A model generated the notes under the pieces. The model ran no database searches. It was not told where the DNA came from and worked only from the letters and a program-made list of their open reading frames with translations. Source: an uncultured Bacteroidota bacterium (GTDB taxonomy: Bacteria; Bacteroidota; Bacteroidia; Chitinophagales; Chitinophagaceae). From it: a DNA stretch of 64,000 bases. Positions 44,809 through 54,251 of the stretch are shown piece after piece. Position 1 is the first letter of the stretch, and each line of letters opens with the position of its first letter. Location of the stretch: positions 44,426-108,425 of the forward strand of contig CAIMDZ010000102.1 in NCBI GenBank assembly GCA_903839875.1, in the 5' to 3' direction. The position numbers and the translations under genes were made by a program.

Positions 44809-47800
44809 AACACCTTATTTGCCAATGCGGTATGCACTTGCAGCAAATAAGTTCCCTTTGCTATATTACTTAGCCTGATGGTCTCCTCTATAGTTCCATT
44901 ATGAGCGATAGTAGTGCTATTATAAAAAACCCTTCCTGTCATATCCATCACCACATACGTTACTTCGGCATCATCAGTTGTACCCAGTGTTCCCTTTACC
45001 ATAAATGAGCCCTTATTCGGATTGGGCAGTACACTGATCTCACTGGAAGCACTACTGACAATTCCAGGAGAAACACCTGGAGTCTCACGCAATCCGGTAG
45101 CAGTAACCGCAACCGTATGAATAGCACGACAACCGGTTGATAAAGTATAGCTGATCAAAGCAGAACCTATGGCCACACCGGTAACAACTCCTGAAGTTGA
45201 GCCGATAGTCGCGGCTGCTAAATTACTGCTTGCCCATGACCCGCCACCCGGAGACCCAGCCAGGGTTATGGTATGACCCGGCATCAGGGTATATATGCTG
45301 CCGGAAATCGTGGGTATCGGGTTGATGGATACTGTTGCACTGCCGGTCATATTGCTGGTACAGGTAGTGCCGGTATTGTAGGCAACTATAGTATAAGTAC
45401 CTGCTGCGGTCTGCGGGGCAAAGCTGATTGCGCCACCTGTTCCGGGCACAGCAGTAATATAGGCAGTGCCATAGTATAACCGGTAGCTGATACCACTAGC
45501 CGATCCGCTGAGGCCGATCGTTGCGCCTGTACCTCCTGAGCAATAACCACCACCACCCGTAACGGTATAAATACCGGGAACCGGATTGACAGATATAACA
45601 GCGCTGCCACTCATAGTCCTTGAGCAGCCTGACGAAGTACTGGTAGCAACCACTGTATAGGTGCCTGCTGATGTTTGAAGACCAAAACTGATTGGTGCCC
45701 CTGTGCCTGCCACAGGACTGCCTGCTGGCACACCACTGAGATATAACTGGTAACTGGCAAGGCCGGTAGTGCCGCTAAGTCCAACAAGCACGCCGGTGCT
45801 GCCGGCGCAATAGCTCCCGCCTCCGGTAACTGTAAAGACTGCCGGCAGGGTTCCTGTTGTAATAGTTACGCTGCCCGTCATAGTGCGTATGCATCCGGTA
45901 GTTGAATTTGTGGCCACCACTGTATAAGTGCCTATACCAGTGTACACCCCAAAATCAAGCCCTGCGCCTGTTCCCGGAATCGAAGTCCCAACAGCAGTTG
46001 ACCCAACATATAAACGATAACTGACACCAGCATCAGATCCACTGAGTAGTATATGATTAACTGAACCTGAACAATAGGTACCGCCTCCACTTACAGTATA
46101 GGCTGTTGGCAATGGGCTTACCGATATGGTTACACTGCCAGTCATGTTACTTGCACATGTTGTGGATATATTAGTTGCAACAACAGTATAGGTACCCGTT
46201 GCCGTCTGCACCCCAAAACTGATTGCCGCACCTGTACCCGATACAGTACCACCAACAGGAATGCCTGCAAGGCGTAACTGATAATTCACCCCGGCCTGAG
46301 AACCGGAAAGCCCTATGGTAGCGCCACTTCCACCAGAGCAATAGCTGCCTCCGCCGGTCACCGTGAAAGCTGTAGGCAAAGGATTGACAGCAACAGTAAC
46401 ACTGCTGGTCATATTAGCCGTGCACATTGTTGTAATAATGGTAGCTACTACTGTATAGGTTCCGGCGGTTGTCTGCAAACCGAAATCTATAATAGAACCA
46501 GTGCCTGCCACTGGCGCACCAACTGCAACTCCGCCTCTTAATAACTGGTAACTAACACCTGTTGAGGAACCACTCAGATTGATATGGACTCCCGGGCCTC
46601 CGCTGCAATACCCCCCGCCACCAATCACTGTATACGCAGCAGGCGCAGGGTTTGCAGCAATAATTGCGCTACCGCTCATATTAGCTGTGCAGAAAGTTGT
46701 AGTATTCATAGCCACCACAGTATAAGTACCGGTAACAGTCTGCAAACCAAAACTTATTGCAGATCCTGTTCCCGACATGGTTGCCACTAATGCTGTGCTG
46801 CAGTATAACTTATAGCTCACACCAACCGCTGAACCACTAAGCCCCACAGCGACACCTGGGCCACCTGCACAGAAACTGCCACCACCGGTAACGGTATATA
46901 CACTGGGTGATGGATAGACCGATACTATTGCACTCCCTGACATGGTACTGCTGCAGCCTGAAGAGGGATTTGTTGCGATGACAGTATAAGTACCTGCAAC
47001 TGTTTGCGGGCCAAAGCTAAGCGATGATCCGATACCCATTACCTGCAACCCAACAGCAGTTGATGACAAATACAGCTGGTAGCTGATTCCGGTAGCAGAT
47101 GCTGCCAACCCTACAGGAACACCCGTACCTCCTGCGCACATGCTGCCTCCGCCTGTTACAGCTATAATAGCAGGCGCAGAACCTGTGCCAACTAATGCAC
47201 CGCCTGTCATATTGGATGTGCAGCCGGTTGTCGCATTTATTGCAGTGACTGTATAACTGCCGGCCACTGTTTGTAATCCATAACTGATAGCCGAACCAGT
47301 TCCGGGTAAAGTACTAACCAATATAGCCCCGTGGTATAAGCTATAATTAACCCCGGACTGAGATCCACTCAATCCAACAACAATACTACCCGAGCAGGAG
47401 ATACCGCCTGTAACAGTGAACGCAGTTGGCAGAGGGTTAGCAGTTATCGTTGCACTGCCGCTCATGTTAGCCGAACAGGCTGTTCCCGCATTGGCTGTAA
47501 CCGTATAAATGCCTGCCCCGGTTGTGGGACCAAAAGATATAACAATACCTGTACCTGCTACAGGCGCACCAACCGCTGTTACTCCATTGTACAATTGATA
47601 AGTCACCCCTGACTGGGAACCTGATAGTCCGATCAGTACGCCCGTGCCGCCTGCGCAATAAGCTCCGCCACCGGTAATGGCAAATATGGTTGGTGATATT
47701 GTAATAGTAACTGTTGCGCTGCCGCTCATAGCTGCCGCACAGCTTGTTCCGGGATTAGCTGTAACCGTATAGGTTGCGGCCCCGGTTATTGACCCGAATG

Positions 47801-49490
47801 TTATAGCAGAACCTGTGCCCGAAACGGCAGTGCCAACTAAGGTTGCCCCATTATATAACTGGTAAGACACACCAATCTGTGAATTACTAAGTCCTATGGC
47901 AACTCCTGTTCCACCCGAACAATACGATCCTCCACCTGTAACTGCATACACAGCGGGCGTCGAAACTACAGTTACGGTAACACTTCCCGACATAACATTG
48001 GCACAGAGGGTTGTAGTATTTACTGCCGTAACAGTATAAGTGCCAGCGGAGGTCATCAGTCCGAACGAGATGGCAGACCCCGTACCTGCAACAGTGCTTC
48101 CGATTAGTGAACCGCCAATATACAATTGGTAGTTTACCCCAATCTGTGATCCTGAAAGTCCGATACCAACGCCCGAACCGCTGGAGCAGTAAGAGCCTCC
48201 GCCGGTAATGGTAAATGCCGTTGGCAATGGGTTAATGCTTACCGTGGCACTGCCGCTCATGGCAGCCGAGCAACCGGTTCCGGGGTTAGCTGTAACCGTA
48301 TAAGTACCGGCCGCAGTGATAAGCCCGAATGATATAGCCGAACCGGTGCCGGTAACCGTAGCACCAACAGTAGTTGCACCAATATATAATTGGTAAGATG
48401 CGCCTGATTGCGAACCGCTAAGTCCTATCGCCACCCCGGTGCCACCTGCGCAATAACTACCTCCGCCCGTTACCGAATACACTGTTGAAGATGCACCAAT
48501 GGTTGCACTACCGCTCATATTTACCACACACCCTGTGCTGGTATTGGTTGCAACCACTGTGTACGTTCCTGTAGTTGTTTGTGTACCAAAACTGAGTGCC
48601 GATCCGGTTCCGGACACTGCACTAACAAGTGTAGCCCCCCGGAATAGCTGGTAAGTACATCCGGACACTGACCCATTTAATCCTACTACCAGGCTTCCGG
48701 TGCAAGTCGTACCACCGGTTACAGTAAATACTGTCGGCAGCGGGTTAATGCTTACTGTCATCGTCCCGCTCATAGTTGTCGCACACGCCGTCCCATAATT
48801 CGCCACCACAATATAAGTACCAGCCGCAGTGAATAACCCGAAAGATATTGACGATCCCGTACCAGTTGCTGTGGCTGCAATTGTCCCTCCGTTAAATAAT
48901 GTATAGGTCACCCCCGTTTGCGAGCCGCTGAGCCCAATTACCACACCTGTGCCACCTGCACAATAAGACCCGCCCCCTGTGACGGAATATACCGTGGGCG
49001 ATGCAACAACCGTCACAGTTGTTGAAGTAGCGCATCCCGTGCTTAACGTATAACGTATAGTGTCCACACCCACGCTTATCCCTATGCCAATACCAGTTCC
49101 TGCACCTACACTTACGTCCGTATTCACAACACTCCAGGTGCCACCGGTAGTTATATCCGAGAAACTTCCTGTTGTTCCAGAGCACATTACACTTGGTCCC
49201 GATATTGCCGCCGGCATCGGATTAACAGTAATAGGATAAGTGGCAAAACTTACGCCTACCGAATAGGTAAGCGTAACGACGCCTGAAGTCACTCCCATTG
49301 CAATACCTGTAGATGAACCTATTGATGCAATGCCTGCATTACTGGTGGTCCATGCTCCCCCCGAAGTAGCGTCAGAGAAAGTAGCGGGTGTCCCAACACA
49401 AATATTTGTCGGACCGGATATGGCTCCGACCTGTGCAAAAGAGGCAAATGATACAAAAAGAGCAACAAGGATAGATGTGAGTGATTTCAT
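44787..49490 (-). CDS. T9SS-secreted repeat protein, 1567 residues, paralogue of the giant protein
   Basis: Signal peptide MKSLTSILVALFVSFASFAQ, two type-A Big_2-like modules (CVGTPATFSDATSGGAWTTS, SDITTGGTWS), fourteen type-B modules (TVTGGGSYCAGGTGV..GLSGS), a final type-A module (GGGSWASSNLAAATIGSTSG), and a type A sorting domain (SVLPNPNKGSFMVKG to KVFHLVVEE). Type-B modules 2 and 7 are shorter (TGGTTCTGSLVVGL, TGGISCSGSIVVGL). The sorting domain is closely related to that of the 4774-residue protein, so the two arose by duplication. It overlaps the GT-C gene by 22 bases tail to tail. Likely a surface or matrix protein. Confidence 0.9.
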   Translation of the reverse strand: MKSLTSILVALFVSFASFAQVGAISGPTNICVGTPATFSDATSGGAWTTSNAGIASIGSSTGIAMGVTSGVVTLTYSVGVSFATYPITVNPMPAAISGPSVMCSGTTGSFSDITTGGTWSVVNTDVSVGAGTGIGIGISVGVDTIRYTLSTGCATSTTVTVVASPTVYSVTGGGSYCAGGTGVVIGLSGSQTGVTYTLFNGGTIAATATGTGSSISFGLFTAAGTYIVVANYGTACATTMSGTMTVSINPLPTVFTVTGGTTCTGSLVVGLNGSVSGCTYQLFRGATLVSAVSGTGSALSFGTQTTTGTYTVVATNTSTGCVVNMSGSATIGASSTVYSVTGGGSYCAGGTGVAIGLSGSQSGASYQLYIGATTVGATVTGTGSAISFGLITAAGTYTVTANPGTGCSAAMSGSATVSINPLPTAFTITGGGSYCSSGSGVGIGLSGSQIGVNYQLYIGGSLIGSTVAGTGSAISFGLMTSAGTYTVTAVNTTTLCANVMSGSVTVTVVSTPAVYAVTGGGSYCSGGTGVAIGLSNSQIGVSYQLYNGATLVGTAVSGTGSAITFGSITGAATYTVTANPGTSCAAAMSGSATVTITISPTIFAITGGGAYCAGGTGVLIGLSGSQSGVTYQLYNGVTAVGAPVAGTGIVISFGPTTGAGIYTVTANAGTACSANMSGSATITANPLPTAFTVTGGISCSGSIVVGLSGSQSGVNYSLYHGAILVSTLPGTGSAISYGLQTVAGSYTVTAINATTGCTSNMTGGALVGTGSAPAIIAVTGGGSMCAGGTGVPVGLAASATGISYQLYLSSTAVGLQVMGIGSSLSFGPQTVAGTYTVIATNPSSGCSSTMSGSAIVSVYPSPSVYTVTGGGSFCAGGPGVAVGLSGSAVGVSYKLYCSTALVATMSGTGSAISFGLQTVTGTYTVVAMNTTTFCTANMSGSAIIAANPAPAAYTVIGGGGYCSGGPGVHINLSGSSTGVSYQLLRGGVAVGAPVAGTGSIIDFGLQTTAGTYTVVATIITTMCTANMTSSVTVAVNPLPTAFTVTGGGSYCSGGSGATIGLSGSQAGVNYQLRLAGIPVGGTVSGTGAAISFGVQTATGTYTVVATNISTTCASNMTGSVTISVSPLPTAYTVSGGGTYCSGSVNHILLSGSDAGVSYRLYVGSTAVGTSIPGTGAGLDFGVYTGIGTYTVVATNSTTGCIRTMTGSVTITTGTLPAVFTVTGGGSYCAGSTGVLVGLSGTTGLASYQLYLSGVPAGSPVAGTGAPISFGLQTSAGTYTVVATSTSSGCSRTMSGSAVISVNPVPGIYTVTGGGGYCSGGTGATIGLSGSASGISYRLYYGTAYITAVPGTGGAISFAPQTAAGTYTIVAYNTGTTCTSNMTGSATVSINPIPTISGSIYTLMPGHTITLAGSPGGGSWASSNLAAATIGSTSGVVTGVAIGSALISYTLSTGCRAIHTVAVTATGLRETPGVSPGIVSSASSEISVLPNPNKGSFMVKGTLGTTDDAEVTYVVMDMTGRVFYNSTTIAHNGTIEETIRLSNIAKGTYLLQVHTALANKVFHLVVEE

Positions 49491-49935
49491 ATTGGTCCTT
49501 TAAGGTGTAACAGATAAACTGGTATATAATTAAGGCGTAAAATAATACAATAATGTTAGGATAGGAACAGAGTATTTTTTAGGGAACGCATACAGATAGT
49601 TATTTTTATTAATGCAACCCTATAAAACTATACCTTAAGGAAGTATGAAGGACTTTAATGCGAATAGCTGCCGGTGAAACCGCAATGTCTTTAAGGAAAT
49701 ATGACCCCGAAAGGGTCAAACGTTTATAGCAAAATGTATTCATTATGAGTTCGATGCTGTAGGTATCGCACTACGAAACATCGGACAAATCGCTTAAGCT
49801 AATAACATTATATCAAATTGTCTGAGAGCCTGAATCAGGATATTTCCTCACTGCCTAATATCAACACCAGCACTGACTATCATCATTCCAAAGTCAAAGC
49901 TTCATGAGCAATTTTGTTGACTAAACGATGATTAT
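49491..49935. other. Gene-free stretch upstream of the 1567-residue protein
   Basis: 445 bases with no convincing gene. It contains TGACCC-CGAAA-GGGTCA (49702-49718), a 6-bp stem hairpin followed by AACGTTTATAG, which resembles a dispersed intergenic repeat of this phylum as I remember it. No clear promoter for either flanking gene was recognised. Confidence 0.5.
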
Positions 49936-50298
49936 ATGAAAACGATGACAGCACCACATAAAACAATAAAGAGCCAATTGGAAATCCGTTTTATTCCCAT
50001 GGATTCATTTAACCCAAATGTCTTAAGTATACCATTCTCTGTATCAAATGAAGAAATGGTGATTAATGAATTGAACCAAAAAATTGGCCATCTGTCTCAC
50101 GACATTAAGAAAACGCATGGTTATGTAAATGTCTTTACTCTTGGTAATTCAATAGTAGGTCACCCTCAATTTGTAAATTTCGGTAATGAGGTGTGGGATA
50201 AAATAAATAATCTGCACGAGGGTTTGGATATAGAACATACCCATGACATTAGCTCAATGGATGAAATGCTGGACCATGAAAATTACACTGACGTGTAA
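49936..50298 (+). CDS. Hypothetical protein
   Basis: A 120-residue soluble protein, MKTMTAPHKTIKSQLEIRFI onward, ending in an acidic, His-containing tail (DIEHTHDISSMDEMLDHENY). No signal peptide, membrane segment or familiar motif. The frame is well used and the start sensible, but it stands alone beside a decayed gene, so it may be a recent or unconserved gene. Confidence 0.5.
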   Translation: MKTMTAPHKTIKSQLEIRFIPMDSFNPNVLSIPFSVSNEEMVINELNQKIGHLSHDIKKTHGYVNVFTLGNSIVGHPQFVNFGNEVWDKINNLHEGLDIEHTHDISSMDEMLDHENYTDV

Positions 50299-50426
50299 AA
50301 ATCGGACCATTCATTTATCAAAAATATTAAATACAGTGATAATGGTCAGTATGACTGCTGAGTTTTATCACCTGTCACATTATTATTATGATATAAATTG
50401 TCGTGTAAAGATATTTCCATGCATAA

Positions 50427-50747
50427 AGTGCCCACTTTAATATTGATAATAATATAACCGGCAATCTTTCTGACCTTGGAAAATTCCGTTCAGCCAACCT
50501 TCGAAATGTAGCCCTCCGCGACCATTATATGCACGACGGACGATTTACTACGCTTGATCAGGTAATAGATTTTTATGACCACGGCATGCATAAAGTAAAT
50601 AACCTCGATCCTATAATGGCCCTGCCTGCTAAGGTAAGCTGGCTGCATTTAAGCACTGACGATAAAAGACAGTTGATTGATTTCCTGAATACGCTTACTG
50701 ACTCAACATTTATCACAGATACAAAATTATCAGCGCCTGTTCCTTGA
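50427..50747 (+). pseudogene. C-terminal fragment of a di-heme cytochrome c peroxidase (MauG family)
   Basis: Reading from 50427 gives ITGNLSDLGKFRSANLRNVA, then LRDHYMHDGRFTTLDQVIDF and KRQLIDFLNTLTDSTF. These match the last part of MauG/CcpA-type peroxidases (FR.P.LRNVA.T.PYMHDGRF.TLE.V, L..FL.TLTD). An in-frame TAA at 50424 closes the frame, and neither heme-binding CxxCH domain is present upstream. The fragment cannot be a working peroxidase. It lies just before the efflux operon promoter. Confidence 0.7.
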
Positions 50748-50877
50748 AAATTATTCCTTTTTTAAAGAAACAATTAATAGAATTATTACTGTTTACCTAC
50801 TTCATAATCAATGACTCCGTGTAATAGTTAATTATCCCCTATAGGCCTATAATAAATTAATTGTTAAAACATTAATC

Positions 50878-50914
50878 AAACGTTTGTTTAATATTAAACA
50901 AACGTTTAGTTTTG
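50878..50914 (+). promoter_or_regulatory. Promoter and palindromic operator of the TetR efflux operon
   Basis: A perfect 30-bp palindrome at 50878-50907 (half-site AAACGTTTGTTTAAT). Inside it TTTG at 50883-50886, then 20 bases, then TAGTTTTG at 50907-50914, a textbook Bacteroidota -33/-7 promoter. The operator covers both promoter boxes and lies 25 bases before the TetR ATG, so autorepression is expected. Confidence 0.8.
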
Positions 50915-50932
50915 CGCCAGATTTTATACCCA

Positions 50933-51562
50933 ATGGATTATAATGAAAAACAAATAGCGATTATCAACACCGCTGAAAAACTCTTTTCTGTAAATGGTTT
51001 TGATGGCACATCGGTGAGGGATATTGCCCATGAGGCTGACGTTAATGTGGCCATGATATCCTATTACTTCGGCTCAAAGGAAAAACTGATGGAGGCTGTA
51101 TTTGAACAGCGATCAAATAGTATAAGAATCAGGGTGGAAAACCTGTTGCAAAGTGAGCACTATACGCATATGGAGAAAATATATATACTCATAGATGACT
51201 TTATTGAAAAATTCCTGTCACAGCAGGAGTTTCACAAGATCATAATGCGGGAACAGTTGAAAGAAAAAGGTACCCTTATTACCAGCCTGATACATGATCT
51301 CAAAAAAAAGAACCTTGCAACCATAAAGAAACTGGTACACGACGGACAGAAAGACGGGGAATTCAGGAAGAATATTGACATGGTATTAATGATGGCTACA
51401 CTGGTAGGTACAGTAAGCCAGGTCATTACTTCCCAGCGTTTCCACCGCGAGGCCAACCACATGGAAGATATAACGGAAGCTGAGTTTGAGAAATACATGA
51501 GAAAGAAACTCAGCGCTCATTTGAAGAACCTTTTTAAAGCAATGTTGACCCATGAAGCATAA
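50933..51562 (+). CDS. TetR/AcrR family transcriptional regulator of the efflux operon
   Basis: A 209-residue repressor. The N-terminal helix-turn-helix is IINTAEKLFSVNGFDGTSVR, DIAHEADVNVAMISYYFGSKEKLMEAVF (about residues 8-55), the standard TetR pattern. The C-terminal ligand-binding part is helical and unassigned. I chose the ATG at 50933; the frame extends to 50912, but that lies inside the promoter. The 30-bp palindrome over the promoter is the probable operator. It overlaps the TolC gene by eleven bases and is first in a TetR-TolC-HlyD-DHA2 unit. The inducer is unknown. Confidence 0.92.
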   Translation: MDYNEKQIAIINTAEKLFSVNGFDGTSVRDIAHEADVNVAMISYYFGSKEKLMEAVFEQRSNSIRIRVENLLQSEHYTHMEKIYILIDDFIEKFLSQQEFHKIIMREQLKEKGTLITSLIHDLKKKNLATIKKLVHDGQKDGEFRKNIDMVLMMATLVGTVSQVITSQRFHREANHMEDITEAEFEKYMRKKLSAHLKNLFKAMLTHEA

Positions 51563-52892
51563 AATTATAGTAGCGGCTTTCGCCTTGTTTATCCCCGTGA
51601 TGACCCAAAGTTTGTATGCACAGACAAGTAAGAATCTATCGCTGGATGATGCTATTCAGCTAAGCATAAAGGCCAGCGGCCAGTTAAAACTGGGAAATGC
51701 CAAAGTAGATGAAGCTATTGCCAACTACCATGAGGTGTGGAATAACCACCTGCCTGATGTTAAAGTTTCCGGGACTTACATGCGGCTCAACAGCCCGAAT
51801 GTAAACCTGAAGGTTAATTTAGCCGGCAGCAGTTCTGATACAACAAAGAAGGCGGCAACCAAACCTGTCAAAGTAGACCAGGCGGCTTACGGACAGGTAA
51901 GTGCATCACTTCCCCTGTTTTCAGGATTTCGCATTAAATATGGTGCAGAAGCAGCTAAATACCTGGAGATGGCTGCAAAACTGGATGTTGAACATGATAA
52001 GGAGGAAGTAATACTTAATGCAATAAAAGCATACAGCAATCTATATAAGGCAAAAAAATCAGTAGACCTGGTGCAGGAAAATCTGAAACAACAAAAACAA
52101 AGAGTAGCTGATTTTACTAACCTGGAGAAAAACGGTTTATTGGCCCGGAACGATCTGTTAAAAGCCCAGTTGCAGCAATCCAACATAGAACTGTCTCTGC
52201 TTGATGCTGAAAATGATTTTACACTTACCTATACTACCATGGACTTTATGCTAGGCTTAGCTGAAGGGACGGAACTTATTCCGGATACTGCCGGTTTTGA
52301 GCATCTGGCAAATGCAGGTACGATTGCACAATGGGAGGAGACAGGGCTATTACACCGTAAAGATATTTCGGCTCTGACATATAGAGAGAAAGCTACAAGC
52401 TCACAGATCAAATCAATTAAGGGAGAATATTATCCCGGACTTGCACTTACCGGAGGCTACCTTGCTGCCGATGTGCCGAATCTGCTGACAATCACGAATG
52501 CACTGAACATAGGCATTGGCCTGCAATACAATCTTGGTTCACTCTGGAAAACCGCTGCGAAAATAGACCAGGCAAAAGCCAGGCTGCACCAGGTGCAGGC
52601 AACACAGGGAATGCTATCGGACCAGATAAAGATCGAGATTAACCAGGCGTACCGCAACTACCTGCTGAGCCTGCAAAAAATTGAAGTGTATGCACGCGCA
52701 ATAGAACAGGCCAGCGAGAATTACCGCATCACTAAAAACAAGTACGACAATAACCTTGTTACTACAACCGACCTGCTGGAGGCCGATGTAGCGCAACTGC
52801 AGGCAAAGCTGAACTATGCTTTTTCAAAAGCGGATGCATTTACAGCTTACAAAAAACTACAACAGGTTTCAGGAACCCTGGCAGGAAAATAA
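51552..52892 (+). CDS. TolC family outer-membrane efflux protein
   Basis: A 446-residue outer-membrane channel component. A signal peptide (KIIVAAFALFIPVMTQSLYAQ) is followed by NLSLDDAIQLSIKASGQLKLGNAKVDEA, the usual first OEP repeat, and by two long helical repeats with coiled-coil character (GTYMRLNSPN, NLVTTTDLLEADVAQLQAKLNYA in the second). It forms the exit duct for the HlyD/EmrA-like and EmrB-like proteins encoded just downstream. The ATG overlaps the TetR stop, suggesting coupled translation. Confidence 0.93.
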   Translation: MKHKIIVAAFALFIPVMTQSLYAQTSKNLSLDDAIQLSIKASGQLKLGNAKVDEAIANYHEVWNNHLPDVKVSGTYMRLNSPNVNLKVNLAGSSSDTTKKAATKPVKVDQAAYGQVSASLPLFSGFRIKYGAEAAKYLEMAAKLDVEHDKEEVILNAIKAYSNLYKAKKSVDLVQENLKQQKQRVADFTNLEKNGLLARNDLLKAQLQQSNIELSLLDAENDFTLTYTTMDFMLGLAEGTELIPDTAGFEHLANAGTIAQWEETGLLHRKDISALTYREKATSSQIKSIKGEYYPGLALTGGYLAADVPNLLTITNALNIGIGLQYNLGSLWKTAAKIDQAKARLHQVQATQGMLSDQIKIEINQAYRNYLLSLQKIEVYARAIEQASENYRITKNKYDNNLVTTTDLLEADVAQLQAKLNYAFSKADAFTAYKKLQQVSGTLAGK

Positions 52893-52946
52893 ACAGAACT
52901 ACTTAATTAAAATCATAAATATTTCGTCCAAATAAAAAACTTACAA

Positions 52947-54065
52947 ATGTCGCAACCAAATGAAATGAATACTGCCAATCAGGCGCCTGCCCAACCGAAT
53001 AAGAAAAAGAACAAAGGTTTTTTGATCACACTCATCATACTGGCATTGGCAGGCGGCGGATTTGGGTTGACCAAGTACATCCATAGCCTGCATCATGAAG
53101 AAACAGACGACGCACAGATAGAAGCCAATATCAGCCCCGTTATTCCGCGTATCTCAGGTTATGTTACCGAAGTGCGTGTAAAGGATAACCAGAGGGTAAA
53201 GAAGGGAGATACACTGGTGATACTTGATAACCGGACGGAACTGATACAGGTATCGCAGGCTACCGCAGCATTGCTGGCAGCGCAAAGCAACCTGGGCGTT
53301 GCGCAGGCAACAACCACAGTTTCACAAGACAATATTGCTACTTATGAAGCAAATGTTTCCACGGTAGATGCGCAAATAGAAACCGCTAAAATTACCCTCA
53401 ACAGAGCAACACAGGATTACAACAGGTATTTAAATCTTATAAAAGACCATTCTGTAACACAACAGCAGTTTGAACAGGTGGAAGCCACTAAACTGACGGC
53501 TGAGCGCCAGTTACAGGTACTTGTAAACCAAAAGAATGCTGCCACCCGTCAAAAACATGCAGCTACATCACAAAGCAGCGCAACCGGGCAGCAGGTAAGT
53601 GTGGCTAATGCTACCATTCAGCAAAGGCAGGCCGACCTGGAAAGTGCAAAACTAAACCTTTCCTATACGGTGCTTACGGCTGCAGAAGACGGGCTGGTCT
53701 CAAAGGTAAATGTGCAGGTGGGTCAATTACTCCAGGCCGGACAATCATTATTCAGTATTGTATCAGAAACAAATCTATGGGTAATTGCCAATTTCAAAGA
53801 GACACAGTTGTCTAAAATGCGTACCGGCCAAAAGGTTACCGTACATCTGGATGCTTTTCCGGGACATGAATTCGATGCAAAGCTGACATCATTCTCCCCG
53901 GCCACAGGTGCACGTTTCGCCCTTTTACCTCCCGATAATGCGTCGGGTAATTTTGTGAAAGTAGTACAGCGCCTCCCGGTAAAAATAGAATTTACGGGTA
54001 ATGACCCAAGGATAAAGGAAATGCGTCCGGGTATGAATGTGGTAGTGGTTGTGCATGTGGACTAG
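52947..54065 (+). CDS. HlyD/EmrA family membrane-fusion protein
   Basis: A 372-residue periplasmic adaptor with one membrane helix (FLITLIILALAGGGFGLTKYI, about 29-49). TDDAQIEANISPVIPRISGYVTEVRVKDNQRVKKGDTLVILD is the first half of the lipoyl/barrel-sandwich domain, the Gln-rich middle (about 110-225) is the coiled-coil hairpin, and LSYTVLTAAEDGLVSKVNVQVGQLLQAGQSLFSIV is the second half. It links the EmrB-like pump to the TolC duct. It lies 54 bases after tolC. The stop is followed by a CCTCTCCC-type repeat and then by the word repeat before the pump gene. Confidence 0.93.
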   Translation: MSQPNEMNTANQAPAQPNKKKNKGFLITLIILALAGGGFGLTKYIHSLHHEETDDAQIEANISPVIPRISGYVTEVRVKDNQRVKKGDTLVILDNRTELIQVSQATAALLAAQSNLGVAQATTTVSQDNIATYEANVSTVDAQIETAKITLNRATQDYNRYLNLIKDHSVTQQQFEQVEATKLTAERQLQVLVNQKNAATRQKHAATSQSSATGQQVSVANATIQQRQADLESAKLNLSYTVLTAAEDGLVSKVNVQVGQLLQAGQSLFSIVSETNLWVIANFKETQLSKMRTGQKVTVHLDAFPGHEFDAKLTSFSPATGARFALLPPDNASGNFVKVVQRLPVKIEFTGNDPRIKEMRPGMNVVVVVHVD

Positions 54066-54120
54066 AGACCTCTCCCATCCCTGCCTACCGGCAGGCAGGC
54101 TCTCCCAGATAGAGGTGAAG
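54064..54120 (+). repeat. Post-stop element, CCTCTCCC type, with CCGGCAGG insert
   Basis: GAGACCTCTCCCATCC follows the HlyD TAG at once, with CTGCCTACCGGCAGGCAG inside and TCTCCCAGATAGAGGTG after it. CCTCTCCCATCC and AGAGGTG recur after the TAG of the OmpA gene at 61438 (minus strand). Because it sits between two operon genes it is unlikely to be a full terminator. Confidence 0.5.
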
Positions 54121-54137
54121 CACAGCAGCCCAGGGCA

Positions 54138-54251
54138 AGACTACTTACTTAAGACTAACTACTCGCAGACTTACAACTTTCGACTTACAACTTACGACTA
54201 AAGACTCGCAGACTTACAACTTACAACTTACGACTAAAGACTTACGACTAA
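54138..54251 (+). repeat. Long word-repeat array before the pump gene
   Basis: About 114 bases made mostly of ACTTACA, ACTTACG, ACTAAAG and ACTCGCAG words in tandem, ending CTTACGACTAA directly before the ATG of the DHA2 gene. The 20-base GACTTACAACTTACGACTAA, also found at 771-790 before the LutA-like gene, is contained here. On either strand there are few stops of translation initiation interest; function unknown. Confidence 0.75.

Noticed and set aside
28556..49490. CRISPR-like or tandem DNA repeat array in the giant genes
   Set aside because: The 220- and 250-bp periods are protein modules in one open frame and are well diverged at the DNA level, with no spacer/repeat structure.
50878..50907. 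Terminator for the peroxidase fragment
   Set aside because: The palindrome contains a well-spaced -33 box, is followed by a -7 box and lies before a TetR gene, which fits an operator better.
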